Source: Hydrogenophaga sp. (lineage in GTDB: Bacteria > Pseudomonadota > Gammaproteobacteria > Burkholderiales > Burkholderiaceae_C). Taken from it: a stretch of DNA of 64,000 bases. The stretch is taken from contig NZ_JAABRQ010000002.1 of NCBI RefSeq assembly GCF_011390835.1, positions 124,001-188,000 of the forward strand, in the 5' to 3' direction. A model generated the notes under the pieces. That model did not search any database, was not told where the DNA came from, and saw nothing but the letters and a program-made list of their open reading frames with translations. A program made the position numbers and the translations under genes. Positions 9,197 to 20,646 of the stretch are shown in pieces; the stretch's first letter is position 1; each line of letters begins with the position of its first letter.

Positions 9197-10021
9197 TCAA
9201 TCCCTCAACAGATCATTCAAGCTGGTCTTGGCGCGAGTCTGCGCGTCCACCCGCTTGACGATGATGGCTGCATACAGGCTGTACTTGCCGCCGTCCTTGG
9301 GCAGGCTGCCGCTGATGACCACCGAGCCCGATGGCACGCGGCCGTAGGTCGTGGTTCCAGTAGCGCGGTCATAAATGGGGGTGCTCTGGCCAATGTAGAC
9401 ACCCATGGAAATCACCGAGTTCTCCTCGATCACCACACCTTCAACCACCTCCGAGCGCGCACCAATGAAGCAGTTGTCTTCGATGATGGTCGGGCCGGCC
9501 TGAAGTGGCTCCAGCACACCACCAATGCCGACACCACCCGAGAGGTGCACGTTCTTGCCGATCTGCGCGCAGGAACCGACCGTGGCCCAAGTGTCGACCA
9601 TGGTGCCTTCGTCCACATAGGCGCCGATGTTGACGTAGCTCGGCATCAGGATGGCGCCTTTGGCGATGAAGCTGCCGCGGCGCGCCACAGCCGGCGGCAC
9701 CACGCGCACGCCGGTCGCCTTCATCTCGGCTTCGCTCAGATGGGCGAATTTCGTCTGTACCTTGTCGAAGAAGGCGAGGTCACCCGCTTTCATGACCACG
9801 TTGTCCTTTAGGCGGAACGACAGCAAAACCGCTTTCTTGACCCACTGGTGCACCGTCCACTGGCCCACCGACTCGCGGGTGGCCACGCGCAACTGGCCAT
9901 TGTTAAGTTCTGCAATCACGTGTTCCACCGCATCGAGCACTTCCTTGGGCGCCGATGCAGGTGTGAGCTCGGCACGGTTGTCCCAGGCGTTGTCGATCAG
10001 GGTCTGCAGTTGTTGTGTCAT
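9197..10021 (-). CDS. dapD: 2,3,4,5-tetrahydropyridine-2,6-dicarboxylate N-succinyltransferase
   Basis: A 274-residue protein, the same length as E. coli DapD. It has an N-terminal helical domain followed by a left-handed beta-helix of hexapeptide repeats (for example [20 protein letters not shown] and [20 protein letters not shown]) and the acyl-CoA binding end [20 protein letters not shown]. It transfers succinyl from succinyl-CoA to tetrahydrodipicolinate, the step before DapC. It is 50 bases downstream of dapC on the same strand and followed by pilU and dapE. Confidence 0.96.
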   Translation of the reverse strand: MTQQLQTLIDNAWDNRAELTPASAPKEVLDAVEHVIAELNNGQLRVATRESVGQWTVHQWVKKAVLLSFRLKDNVVMKAGDLAFFDKVQTKFAHLSEAEMKATGVRVVPPAVARRGSFIAKGAILMPSYVNIGAYVDEGTMVDTWATVGSCAQIGKNVHLSGGVGIGGVLEPLQAGPTIIEDNCFIGARSEVVEGVVIEENSVISMGVYIGQSTPIYDRATGTTTYGRVPSGSVVISGSLPKDGGKYSLYAAIIVKRVDAQTRAKTSLNDLLRD

Positions 10022-10071
10022 GAGAAACGGTTGAATAGAGAAATGAGGAATGAAAAGCGGCGTTCAAGCCA

Positions 10072-11295
10072 TCAGCGAGCGCCGCTCACAAAGCGGTGGA
10101 TGCGTTGCGCGGCCTCGAGGCATTCGGCGGTTTCAGCCACCAAGGCCATGCGAATCCGGCCGGTGCCCGGGTTGCGCCCGCCGACCTCACGCGCCAGATA
10201 GCTGCCAGGCAACACCGTCACATTGTATTGAGCCAGCAAGGCGCGGGCGAACGCCTCGTCTGCGCTCAGGCCAGGGGTGTGGTTGGCAAAACGGGCGGGC
10301 ACGCCGGCCCAGAGGTAGAAGGCGGCATCGGGCAACGCCACCTCCAGCACCTCGGCCAGCAGCGGGGTGACCTGGGCAAACTTCTCGCGGTACATGCGCC
10401 GGTTGTCCACCACATGGTCTTCATCCGCCCAGGCAGCCACGCTGGCAGCCTGCACCGCCGGGCTCATGGCGCCGCCATGGTAGGTGCGGTAGAGCAGAAA
10501 GGGCTTAATGAGCGACGCATCTCCCGCGACAAAACCGCTGCGCAGGCCGGGCGCGTTGCTGCGCTTGGACAGGCTGGTGAAGGCCACCAGGCGCCGAAAG
10601 TCGCTGCGCCCGAGTTGCTGAGCCGCTTGCAGTCCGCCCAGGGGCGGTTCATCGCGGAAATAGATCTCGCTGTAGCACTCGTCCGATGCGATCACGAAAC
10701 CGTGCTGGTCGCTGAGGGCAAACAGCTTGCGCCACTCGTCGAGCGGCATGACCGCGCCGGTAGGGTTGCCGGGTGAACACACGTAGAGCAACTGGGTGCG
10801 TGCCCAGACCTCTGCCGGCACGCTGTCCCAGTCGGGGGCAAAGTTGCGCGCCGGGTCGCTGGCGACGTAATGCGGTGTGGCGCCGCCCAGCAAGGCCGCA
10901 CCTTCGTAGATTTGGTAGAAGGGATTGGGAAACACCACCGTCGCCCCTGCCTGGGTGGGGTCGATCAAGGTCTGGGCGAAAGCAAACAAGGCCTCCCGCG
11001 ATCCGTTGACTGGCAGCACCTGAGTCGCCGGGTCCACCGTGATGCCGTAACGGCGCTTCAGCCACGCCGCGCAGGCGGCACGCAGACCAGGCTCGCCGCC
11101 CGTGGCGGGATAGCCCGCCAGGCCGGTGTCCAGCGCGTCGGCCAAGGCTTGCTTGAGCAAGGCGGGCGTGGCGTGCTTGGGCTCACCGATGCCCAGACTG
11201 ATTGCGCGGTAGGCTGGGTCGGGGGTGATGCCGGCAAAGAGCTGGCGCAGCCGCTCGAAAGGGTAAGGCTGCAGAAGCGACAACTTGGGATTCAT
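10072..11295 (-). CDS. dapC: Succinyldiaminopimelate transaminase
   Basis: A 407-residue fold-type I aminotransferase. The PLP lysine is K244 in TSLSKRSNAPG, the cofactor Asp is D205 in IASDECYSE, and the NPTG element (YVCSPGNPTGAV) is present. The chosen start at 11295 (MNPKLSLLQPYPFERLRQL) matches known DapC N-termini and has GGGGA upstream; a longer frame to 11364 runs into the smc promoter region and is rejected. It converts N-succinyl-2-amino-6-oxopimelate to N-succinyl-LL-DAP using glutamate. It is the first gene of the leftward dap cluster and divergent from smc. Confidence 0.93.
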   Translation of the reverse strand: MNPKLSLLQPYPFERLRQLFAGITPDPAYRAISLGIGEPKHATPALLKQALADALDTGLAGYPATGGEPGLRAACAAWLKRRYGITVDPATQVLPVNGSREALFAFAQTLIDPTQAGATVVFPNPFYQIYEGAALLGGATPHYVASDPARNFAPDWDSVPAEVWARTQLLYVCSPGNPTGAVMPLDEWRKLFALSDQHGFVIASDECYSEIYFRDEPPLGGLQAAQQLGRSDFRRLVAFTSLSKRSNAPGLRSGFVAGDASLIKPFLLYRTYHGGAMSPAVQAASVAAWADEDHVVDNRRMYREKFAQVTPLLAEVLEVALPDAAFYLWAGVPARFANHTPGLSADEAFARALLAQYNVTVLPGSYLAREVGGRNPGTGRIRMALVAETAECLEAAQRIHRFVSGAR

Positions 11296-11442
11296 CGCGC
11301 CGATTATCCCCAGCGATGCAAACCCCTGGCGGCGCGCTGTGCCGCCGGAGCGACGCGGTATCATGCGGATCGTGGTCCGGCCCCGTCAGGGGGAGGAGTT
11401 TCTTTATAAATCAAATAGTTAGCGTTCTGCGACCGACCCCAC

Positions 11443-14400
11443 GTGCGCCTCAACTCGATCAAGCTCTCCGGCTTCAAGTCTTTCGCCGAACCGACCAACT
11501 TCCTGCTGCCGGGCCAGCTGGTGGGGGTGGTGGGGCCCAACGGCTGCGGCAAGTCCAACATCATGGACGCGGTGCGCTGGGTGCTGGGCGAGTCCAGGGC
11601 CTCCGAGCTGCGTGGCGAGTCGATGCAGGACGTGATCTTCAACGGCACCAACAACCGCAAGCCGGCCAGCCGCTCCAGCGTGGAGCTGGTGTTCGACAAC
11701 AGCGACCACCGCGCGGGTGGTCAGTGGGGCCAGTTCACCGAAATCGCGGTCAAGCGCGTGCTCACGCGCGATGGCACCAGCAGCTACTACATCAACAACC
11801 AGCCGGTGCGCCGCCGCGACGTGCAGGATGTGTTCCTGGGAACGGGCCTGGGGCCTCGCGCCTACGCCATCATCGGCCAGGGCACCATCAGCCGCATCAT
11901 TGAGAGCAAGCCCGAAGAACTGCGCCTGTTCCTGGAGGAAGCCGCAGGGGTCTCCAAGTACAAGGAACGCCGTCGCGAAACCGCCAACCGGCTGGCCGAC
12001 ACGCGCGAAAACCTGACCCGGGTGGAAGACATCCTGCGCGAGCTCAATGCCAACTTGGAAAAGCTGGAAAAGCAGGCCGAGGTGGCCGCCCGATACCAGC
12101 AGCTGCAGTCCAGCGCCACGCTCAAGCAACACCAGCTCTGGTTCCTCAGGCGGGCCGAGGCCGAGGCCGACCAGGCGCAGGTGAAAAACAACGCGGCCCA
12201 GGCGCTGACCGATCTGGAGTCGAGAACAGCCGATCTGCGGCGTGTTGAGGCCGAGCTGGAGACCATCCGCCAGGCGCACTACGCGGCGGGTGATCAGGTC
12301 AACCAGGCGCAGGGCCGGCTGTACGAAGCGACCGCCGAGGTGGGCAAGCTGGAAGCCGAAATCCGCTTTGTGGTCGAGGGCCGCACGCGGGTCGAACAGC
12401 GCTTGGTGCAGCTCAAGGAGCAGATCGCGTCCTGGAGCACGCGCAGCGCCGATGCGGGCGCGGAGCTGGAGCAGATCGCGGCCAGTCTGGTCGATGCTGA
12501 AGAACATTCGGTGGTGCTGGCCGCCCAGGGCGAAGAGCAGGCCAGCGCCCTGCCAGCCCTTGAAGACGCCTTGCGTCAGGCGCAGAGTCGTGCCAACGAG
12601 CAGCGCAACAGCGTGGGCCAGGTGCAGCAGCAGATCCAGGTGCTTGCCGCCGAGCAGCGCAGCATCGAAGAACAGAGTCGCCAGCTCAACCAGCGGCACG
12701 AAAAACTGAGTGCCGACCGAAATGCCCTGGCCGCACCCGACGAGGCGCGGGTGATGAGCGCACAGAGCGAGCTGGCCAACGCACAGGCGCTCGCCGAGGT
12801 GGCCGAGGGTGTGCTGCACGAACTGCAAGACCGCGTGCCCCAACTCGATGAAGAGCGCCGCACCGCCCAGCAGGCGGTGAACCAGGAATCAGGTCGGCAA
12901 TCCGACCTGTCGGCCCGCTCGGAAGCACTCAAGGCCTTGCAGGAAAAGGTCAAGACCGACGGCAAGCTCGCGCCCTGGCTGGCCAAGCACGGGCTGGACG
13001 GCCTGCAGGGGCTGTGGAGCCGCATCCATGTTGAAACCGGCTGGGAGAGCGCGCTGGAAGCCGCACTGCGCGAGCGCCTGGGTGCGCTCGAAGTCTCCCG
13101 GCTGGAGATGGTGCGCGCGTTTGCCAACGACGCGCCGCCCGCCAAGTTGGCCTTCTACCACCCACCCGCCACCGCTGCCGCGGCCAGCCCAGGCGCGTCG
13201 GGCCTGAAACCACTGGCCGACTGGTTGCGCCTGACTGACGCAGGCCAACGCGCCTTGCTCGCCGACTGGCTGCAAGGCTGCCTGAGCGCCGCCAGCCTGG
13301 ATGAAGCCATGTCCAAGCGCGATCAACTGCAACCTGGCGAGGCGATTTACGTGCCCAGCGGCCACGCGGTCAGTGCGCACAGCGTGAGTTTCTACGCGCC
13401 CGACAGCGAACAGGCCGGTCTGCTGGCGCGCGCCCAGGAAATCGAGAACCTCGACAAGCAGATCAAGGCCCAGGTGCTGATCGCCGAGCAGGCTCGCTCC
13501 ACCTTGGTTCGAGCCGAGGCCGCCTACACCGAGGCCTCGCAGCGCTTGGTGAGCGCGCGGCGAGAAGGCGCCGAGACCCGCACCCGTGCCCACGAGCTGC
13601 AGGTCGAAGCCTTGCGGCTGACCCAGCTCGCCGAGCAGACCCGTGCCCGCGGTGAGCAGATAGCAGCGGACCTGGCCGAGGTCGATGCCCAGCTAGAGGC
13701 CTTGCAGGAGCGCCGGATCACGGCCGAAGCGCGGTTCGAAGAGCTCGACCTGGAGCTGGCCGACCACCAGGAGCGTCACGCCCAGCTCGACGACGCGGTG
13801 ATTGACGCCGAGCGCCAGCTCGCCCAGGCGCGAGAACAGCAGCGCAGTCTGGAGCGCAGTGCCCAGGAAGCCGTGTTTGCCTTGCGCAGCCTGCAGGCGC
13901 GCCAAGGCGAATTGCAGCGCTCGCTGGAAGGCGCGGCCAGTCAGGAAAAGCTGCTGGCCGATGAGCAGCAACGCGCGTCTGACGAGCTGGGTCGCCTCAA
14001 CGATGCGGCTGCGCAGGCAGGACTGCAGAGCGCACTGGCCACCAAGCTGGAGCGCGAACAATCGCTGGGCGCCTTGCGCAGCGGCTACGACGACCTCACG
14101 AACAAACTGCGCGCCAGCGACGAGCGCCGTCTGAAGCTCGAACGCGAACTCGACCCGCTGCGCCAGCGCATCACCGACTTTCAGCTCAAGGAGCAGGCCG
14201 CCCGCCTGGGTGTGGAGCAGTACAGCCAGCAGCTCGAGGAAGCCCAGGCTGATCTGGCTGCGGTGGCGCAGAGCATCACCGAAGGCAACGTGCGCCTGAC
14301 GGGTCTGCAAGGCGAGATCGAGCGCCTGCACCGCGAGATCCAATCGCTCGGCGCGGTCAACCTGGCCGCGCTGGACGAGCTCACCGCCGCGCGTGAGCGC

Positions 14401-14964
14401 AAGAACTTCCTCGACGCGCAAACCGCTGACCTGACCGAGGCGATGACGACGCTGGAAGACGCCATCAAGAAGATCGACAACGAAACCCGTGAGCTGCTGG
14501 GCAGTACCTTCGCTACCGTCAACACGCATTTCGGGCGCATGTTCCCCGAGCTCTTCGGCGGCGGCAACGCGCGGCTGGTGATGACTGGGGAAGAAATTCT
14601 GGACGCGGGCGTGCAGGTGATGGCCCAGCCGCCGGGGAAAAAGAACCAGACCATCCACCTGCTTTCGGGCGGTGAGAAGGCGCTGACCGCGATCGCCCTG
14701 GTGTTTGCCATCTTCCAGCTCAACCCGGCGCCGTTCTGCCTGCTGGACGAGGTCGATGCGCCGCTGGACGACGCCAACACCGAGCGCTATGCCAAGCTGG
14801 TGACCCACATGTCCAAGGAAACGCAGTTCCTGTTCATCAGCCACAACAAGATCGCCATGGAAATGGCCGAGCAGCTGATCGGCGTGACCATGCAGGAGCA
14901 AGGTGTTTCGCGCATCGTGGCGGTGGACATGGAGTCGGCTGCCGGTATGCTCGAAGCCACCTGA
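11443..14964 (+). CDS. smc: Chromosome segregation protein SMC
   Basis: A 1173-residue SMC ATPase. The N-terminal Walker A is GPNGCGKSN (31-39), followed by a long coiled coil, a hinge around residues 510-670 interrupted by a Pro/Ala-rich stretch, a return coil, then signature LLSGGEKALTAIAL and Walker B FCLLDEVDAPLDDAN. It starts with GTG at 11443; MRLNSIKLSGFKSF is the canonical N-terminus, and no strong Shine-Dalgarno is close (the nearest GGGGGAGGAG is about 40 bases away). It condenses and organises newly replicated chromosomes with ScpA/ScpB, which are not in this window. It leads the smc-zipA-ligA series. Confidence 0.95.
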   Translation: MRLNSIKLSGFKSFAEPTNFLLPGQLVGVVGPNGCGKSNIMDAVRWVLGESRASELRGESMQDVIFNGTNNRKPASRSSVELVFDNSDHRAGGQWGQFTEIAVKRVLTRDGTSSYYINNQPVRRRDVQDVFLGTGLGPRAYAIIGQGTISRIIESKPEELRLFLEEAAGVSKYKERRRETANRLADTRENLTRVEDILRELNANLEKLEKQAEVAARYQQLQSSATLKQHQLWFLRRAEAEADQAQVKNNAAQALTDLESRTADLRRVEAELETIRQAHYAAGDQVNQAQGRLYEATAEVGKLEAEIRFVVEGRTRVEQRLVQLKEQIASWSTRSADAGAELEQIAASLVDAEEHSVVLAAQGEEQASALPALEDALRQAQSRANEQRNSVGQVQQQIQVLAAEQRSIEEQSRQLNQRHEKLSADRNALAAPDEARVMSAQSELANAQALAEVAEGVLHELQDRVPQLDEERRTAQQAVNQESGRQSDLSARSEALKALQEKVKTDGKLAPWLAKHGLDGLQGLWSRIHVETGWESALEAALRERLGALEVSRLEMVRAFANDAPPAKLAFYHPPATAAAASPGASGLKPLADWLRLTDAGQRALLADWLQGCLSAASLDEAMSKRDQLQPGEAIYVPSGHAVSAHSVSFYAPDSEQAGLLARAQEIENLDKQIKAQVLIAEQARSTLVRAEAAYTEASQRLVSARREGAETRTRAHELQVEALRLTQLAEQTRARGEQIAADLAEVDAQLEALQERRITAEARFEELDLELADHQERHAQLDDAVIDAERQLAQAREQQRSLERSAQEAVFALRSLQARQGELQRSLEGAASQEKLLADEQQRASDELGRLNDAAAQAGLQSALATKLEREQSLGALRSGYDDLTNKLRASDERRLKLERELDPLRQRITDFQLKEQAARLGVEQYSQQLEEAQADLAAVAQSITEGNVRLTGLQGEIERLHREIQSLGAVNLAALDELTAARERKNFLDAQTADLTEAMTTLEDAIKKIDNETRELLGSTFATVNTHFGRMFPELFGGGNARLVMTGEEILDAGVQVMAQPPGKKNQTIHLLSGGEKALTAIALVFAIFQLNPAPFCLLDEVDAPLDDANTERYAKLVTHMSKETQFLFISHNKIAMEMAEQLIGVTMQEQGVSRIVAVDMESAAGMLEAT

Positions 14965-14994
14965 TCTTTTGACCTCGCGCCCTACCCACGCACC

Positions 14995-16137
14995 ATGAGC
15001 ACACTGCAAGTCAGCCTGGCCATCATCGGCGGTCTCGTTCTGGCGGGGGTGGTGGCCTACAACGCCTGGATCACCCGCCGCAATGTGCCGCGAACCCTGC
15101 GCGAGCGTGGGGGCGAGGGCGTCGCTGCCCCCGCAGGCCCCGTGGCGGCGCCCGTGTTTGCCGACACCTCACCCGGCGGGGAGGGCGACGGCCGCATCGA
15201 TCCCGTACTGGGCGTGATGCCTGGAGACGCGCCCATCACCGCACCGCCCGCCGAGCCCGCAACACCCCAGGCTGTGCCGGTCACGTTGAACCACGTGGTG
15301 GCCGCTCCGGAGAAGCGGCCCGGCCTGGACGCGCTGATTGACGTCATCACCCCGCTGGCCCTGGAGTCCGAGGTGTCGGGCGATGCGCTGCTGGCGGCCT
15401 TCCCGGGCACCCGGCGCGTAGGCAGCAAACCTTTCGCCGTGGAAGGTCTGAGTGAGCTCAACGGCGAGTGGGAGACCCCGCGCTTGGGGCAGCGCTATCG
15501 GGCTCTTCAGGCCGGTGTGCAGCTGGCCAACCGCGCAGGTGCTCTCAACGACATCGAGTTTTCCGAGTTCGTGGTCAAGGCGCAGGCGTTTGCCGATGCG
15601 GTGGGCGCCGCGCCCGATTTCCCCGACATGCGAGCCGAGGTGGCGCGCGCGCGCGAACTCGACACATTTGCCAGCGGCCACGATGCCCAGCTCGGCTTCA
15701 CCCTGCGAGCGCGGCGCGCGGCCTGGAGCCCGGGCTATGTGACGCAACACGCTGCCCGGCTTGGCTTCGTGGCGGGCGCCTTGCCCGGCCGCATGGTGTT
15801 GCCCGGCAGCACGGCGGGACAGGCGCCCATCTTGAGCCTGGCCTTTGATCCCCAGGCCGCCATGGCCGAAGACCCGGAGCAAAGCGCCCTGCGCGAACTG
15901 GCCTTGTCGCTGGAGGTCACGCACGTACCGCGAAGCGAGCAACCTTTTGTGCGCATGCGCGAAGCCGCCACCGCGCTGGCCGAGGCCATGGACGGCGTGG
16001 TCACCGACGACGCGGGTCGGGCATTGACGACCGAAGCGTTGGACCGCATCGGCGCGGATTTGGAAGGGCTGTACGACGCGCTGGACAGCCGGGATTTGTC
16101 AGCGGGGTCGGCGCAGGCGCGGAGGCTGTTCAGTTGA
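14995..16137 (+). CDS. zipA: ZipA-like cell division protein with C-terminal FtsZ-binding domain
   Basis: A 380-residue protein with an N-terminal transmembrane segment (about residues 6-24), a short basic stretch RRNVPRTLRER, a Pro/Ala-rich linker and a C-terminal domain (about 230-370) with the FTLRARRAAWSPGY and MREAATALAEAMDGVVTDD features of the ZipA FtsZ-binding fold. ZipA anchors FtsZ to the inner membrane during septum assembly. The annotation rests on topology, the C-terminal domain and the conserved position between smc and ligA; sequence conservation in this family is low. It starts 30 bases after smc. Confidence 0.8.
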   Translation: MSTLQVSLAIIGGLVLAGVVAYNAWITRRNVPRTLRERGGEGVAAPAGPVAAPVFADTSPGGEGDGRIDPVLGVMPGDAPITAPPAEPATPQAVPVTLNHVVAAPEKRPGLDALIDVITPLALESEVSGDALLAAFPGTRRVGSKPFAVEGLSELNGEWETPRLGQRYRALQAGVQLANRAGALNDIEFSEFVVKAQAFADAVGAAPDFPDMRAEVARARELDTFASGHDAQLGFTLRARRAAWSPGYVTQHAARLGFVAGALPGRMVLPGSTAGQAPILSLAFDPQAAMAEDPEQSALRELALSLEVTHVPRSEQPFVRMREAATALAEAMDGVVTDDAGRALTTEALDRIGADLEGLYDALDSRDLSAGSAQARRLFS

Positions 16138-16160
16138 CCAGCCCGCCCCGCTGCCCGTGA

Positions 16161-16215
16161 CCCCCGAGGGGGCGATGCTGGCGGCCTGGCAAAGCCAGTT
16201 CCGCGGCATCCCGGG
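16161..16215 (+). repeat. Intergenic GC-rich repeat, copy 2
   Basis: The zipA-ligA spacer contains CCCCCGAGGGGGC, then GGCCTGGCAAAGCCAGTTCC and GCGGCATCCCGGG. It shares its order and most bases with the copies at 23.24-23.32 kb and 61.9-62.1 kb. It lies immediately before the ligA start. Confidence 0.55.
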
Positions 16216-16219
16216 CTGA

Positions 16220-18340
<2,121 letters not shown>

Positions 18341-18347
18341 GTTCCCC

Positions 18348-19196
18348 TTGTGGTTCCCGCTTGGGTTGGTCGCTCTGTCGGTCACTCTGGCTTTCCAGTG
18401 TTGGCATCGCTGGCACCGCACGTGGGACGGGAATTCCGATTCGATCGGTGGTGTGGCCTGCGAGACCAGAGTTCGGTCGTTCCGAAGTGACGTGTACGGG
18501 ATGCACGTGGCGCTGGACGTTCCCAGCGGCTACCGCCTCGAGCTCAAACGAGAAAGTGAGCTGGATCGATTTTTCAAATGGACGGGGTTGACCGTCGAAC
18601 GACAGTTTGGTCACTTTGGCTTTGATCCGCTGGTATACGTTGCCGCCAATGACGACCACCGGAACCACCAGCTCGCCAGCAATTCCAAGCTGCTACAAAC
18701 GGTCCAGCACCTCTTTGCCACGCCAGGTATTGGGTGTCGCCTGAGGCGAATCACCTTCGCGAACGGTCGTATCTGGATGGCGTTTTGGGCCCATGACTGG
18801 TCGGGGGAACCCCCCATCGAAACCCGCTTGAGGGATAGCGCTGCCTTGCTTCTGCCGGAGTTTCAGTTGCTGGCAGATGCGCTTGGCCAGCAGGCACCAA
18901 CCTCGGCGCCGAAGGGGCGAGACAGGTTCCTCATCCCTTCCATCGCCATTCTTTGCATCAGCTCTGGATTGGCGATCAATGGCGTGGTTTCGTGGGGGCT
19001 CACCGTGCTCGATGGCAGCGCGTTTGTGGTCGACACGATGCGTTTTCGGACGCTGAGCTTTGTGGCCGGGTCGGTCATCCTCGCCGCCTTGGTCACCGCC
19101 ACGTTGATACTGCTGGGGCGCAGTGCCCGTGTTCACTTGGTTCTGATGGATGTGCTGTGTGGGCGCGTTTGGCGCTTTCAGCACCAGCGCAGCTGA
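18348..19196 (+). CDS. Hypothetical membrane protein
   Basis: Up to 282 residues; no family recognised. The frame opens with TTG at 18348, eight bases after ligA, and GTG codons at 18369 or later are also possible starts, so the N-terminus is uncertain. A hydrophobic segment at residues 3-17, a soluble middle domain (about 35-185) and two C-terminal membrane spans (about 192-215 and 236-257) are visible. Base composition is noticeably less GC-rich than ligA. It is followed by a second unrecognised small gene with a good ribosome site, so the two probably form an accessory operon inserted after ligA. Confidence 0.6.
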   Translation: MWFPLGLVALSVTLAFQCWHRWHRTWDGNSDSIGGVACETRVRSFRSDVYGMHVALDVPSGYRLELKRESELDRFFKWTGLTVERQFGHFGFDPLVYVAANDDHRNHQLASNSKLLQTVQHLFATPGIGCRLRRITFANGRIWMAFWAHDWSGEPPIETRLRDSAALLLPEFQLLADALGQQAPTSAPKGRDRFLIPSIAILCISSGLAINGVVSWGLTVLDGSAFVVDTMRFRTLSFVAGSVILAALVTATLILLGRSARVHLVLMDVLCGRVWRFQHQRS

Positions 19197-19212
19197 GCTG
19201 CGAGGTGCCAAC

Positions 19213-19494
19213 ATGGACTGGTATTTTTCAGCGCCCAGTGTTGTTTCGCGTCCGGTGATTTGGAAATCGACCGAAGAGAGGCGCGGGCGAGGATTCCTCA
19301 GCCGACAGAGGGTTTACCACCGACTCGAAGTCAACGACTGGGCTTCTACGGAAAAACTCCGTTTGATTCACGTTTCCAAAGGCCTGTACGAACATGCCCG
19401 GGTTGGTGACCGAATCGAATTCGAACAACGCTCTGGCTACTGGGGTATCCGCTGGGCCATCATGAAGCGTTGGGTACCTGCCGAGCAGCGGTAG
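19213..19494 (+). CDS. Hypothetical small protein
   Basis: 93 residues starting MDWYFSAPSVVSR, chosen because GAGGT lies six bases before the ATG at 19213; upstream in-frame starts overlap the preceding gene. It is basic and soluble, with no signal or membrane segment and no recognised domain. The middle contains VSKGLYEHARVGDRIEFEQR, a possible small beta-barrel. It starts 16 bases after the membrane protein and is convergent with the cytochrome gene (7-base gap). Composition resembles its upstream partner rather than the core genes. Function unknown. Confidence 0.55.
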   Translation: MDWYFSAPSVVSRPVIWKSTEERRGRGFLSRQRVYHRLEVNDWASTEKLRLIHVSKGLYEHARVGDRIEFEQRSGYWGIRWAIMKRWVPAEQR

Positions 19495-19501
19495 GGCAGG
19501 C

Positions 19502-19885
19502 TCACTTGAACTTGTAGTGATCGCGGTTGAGCACTGCCGCCACCGCCGTGACCTCCTCGGGGAACATGCCCAGGTTCATGTTGGTGTTGCACATCTCCAC
19601 CATGCCGCGCAGCAGGCCGGCGTTGTTGATGCGACCTGCGGGCTTGTACATGGCGCTGCCGTCGCCGCCCACCTTGCTGATGTGGCAGGCCACACATTTG
19701 TTGTCTGCGATCAGCTTTTGTCCCAGCGCGAGATCGGCGCCTTTGAAGATGTCGGCGCCCTGGGCCTGGGCGTTGCTCCAAGAGAGGGCGCTACCCAGCA
19801 ACAACAGGCTGGCAGTGGCCCAGGGCAGGGCGCGGCGGCTCCAGCTAGGGCGGGTGGCTTGGGTGGTGGTGCAGCTTGGTGTCAT
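19502..19885 (-). CDS. Cytochrome c-like protein with one haem-binding CxxCH
   Basis: 127 residues. The start at 19885 is set by GGAGAA five bases upstream; two upstream in-frame ATGs lack this. A signal anchor/peptide (about residues 18-40, ASLLLLGSALSW...AQAQ) directs export, followed by a small domain with NKCVACHISKVGGDGSAMY containing the haem c attachment motif CVACH. A distal Met ligand candidate occurs in MNLGMFPEEV. The protein likely carries electrons in the periplasm; partner unknown. It is divergent from peptide deformylase with 105 bases between starts. Confidence 0.8.
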   Translation of the reverse strand: MTPSCTTTQATRPSWSRRALPWATASLLLLGSALSWSNAQAQGADIFKGADLALGQKLIADNKCVACHISKVGGDGSAMYKPAGRINNAGLLRGMVEMCNTNMNLGMFPEEVTAVAAVLNRDHYKFK

Positions 19886-19990
19886 TTGGGTTCTCCAGTG
19901 CGTGGTCATCACGCGTTTATGACACTCTAACTGCATCAAAATGCCCTGTCACCCGCCAACACACCGCCTGTGCGGTTTCTTCACCTCACC

Positions 19991-20530
19991 ATGACCCTTC
20001 ACACCATTCTCAAAATGGGCGATCCGCGCCTGCTGACTATCGCGAAACCGGTGGCCCGCTTCGACACGCCCGAACTGCACCAGCTGATCCAAGACATGCG
20101 CGACACCATGGCGGCCGCCAACGGGGCCGGCCTGGCCGCGCCCCAGATTGGCGTGGACCTGCAGGTGGTGATTTTTGGCACCGGTGCGGTGGTGCCCCGC
20201 TACCCGGACGCCGAGCCGGTGCCGCGCACTGTACTGATCAACCCGACCATCACCCCGATAGGGGATGAAGAGGTCGAAGATTGGGAAGGCTGTTTGTCGG
20301 TGCCCGGCATGCGCGGCGTGGTGCCGCGCTGGGCGCGCATCCGCTACCAGGGATTTGACCTCCTCGGCGGGGTGATTGATCGGGTGGCAGAGGACTTTCA
20401 TGCCCGCGTGGTACAACATGAATGCGATCACCTCTGGGGCAAGCTTTACCCGATGCGGGTGCGCGATTTCTCGCGATTCGGCTATACCGAGGTGCTGTTT
20501 CCCGATCTCGTCGACCAGGAAGACGACTGA
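19991..20530 (+). CDS. def: Peptide deformylase
   Basis: 179 residues with all three PDF motifs: [18 protein letters not shown] and [12 protein letters not shown], giving the Cys-His-His metal site and catalytic Glu. It removes the N-formyl group from nascent chains. ATG 19991 gives the canonical [15 protein letters not shown] start; the in-frame codon at 19970 only adds an atypical lead. E. coli Def has 169 residues, so the length is normal. It is the first gene before the efflux operon but separated from it by 116 bases with its own regulatory sequence. Confidence 0.93.
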   Translation: MTLHTILKMGDPRLLTIAKPVARFDTPELHQLIQDMRDTMAAANGAGLAAPQIGVDLQVVIFGTGAVVPRYPDAEPVPRTVLINPTITPIGDEEVEDWEGCLSVPGMRGVVPRWARIRYQGFDLLGGVIDRVAEDFHARVVQHECDHLWGKLYPMRVRDFSRFGYTEVLFPDLVDQEDD

Positions 20531-20546
20531 ACAGGCCAGCGCCCGC

Positions 20547-20578
20547 GAAACAAACCGATGCGCCCTTGAAACAAATCG
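20547..20578 (+). promoter_or_regulatory. Direct repeats GAAACAAA(C/T)CG upstream of efflux operon
   Basis: Two copies of an 11-base element start at 20547 and 20568, exactly 21 bases apart (two helical turns), between def and the efflux lipoprotein gene starting at 20647. Spacing on one DNA face is typical of activator or response-regulator sites. No regulator gene is adjacent. Confidence 0.35.
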
Positions 20579-20646
20579 GCACAAGGCGCGGTGGGCTCGG
20601 CGATAGAGTCGCCTCCAGGCAGATTTCCACAGGGACACCCGAAGTG

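Noticed and set aside
11419-15009. Long minus-strand open frames across smc
   Set aside because: They are antisense to a fully conserved SMC protein and have low-complexity His/Leu/Gln composition.
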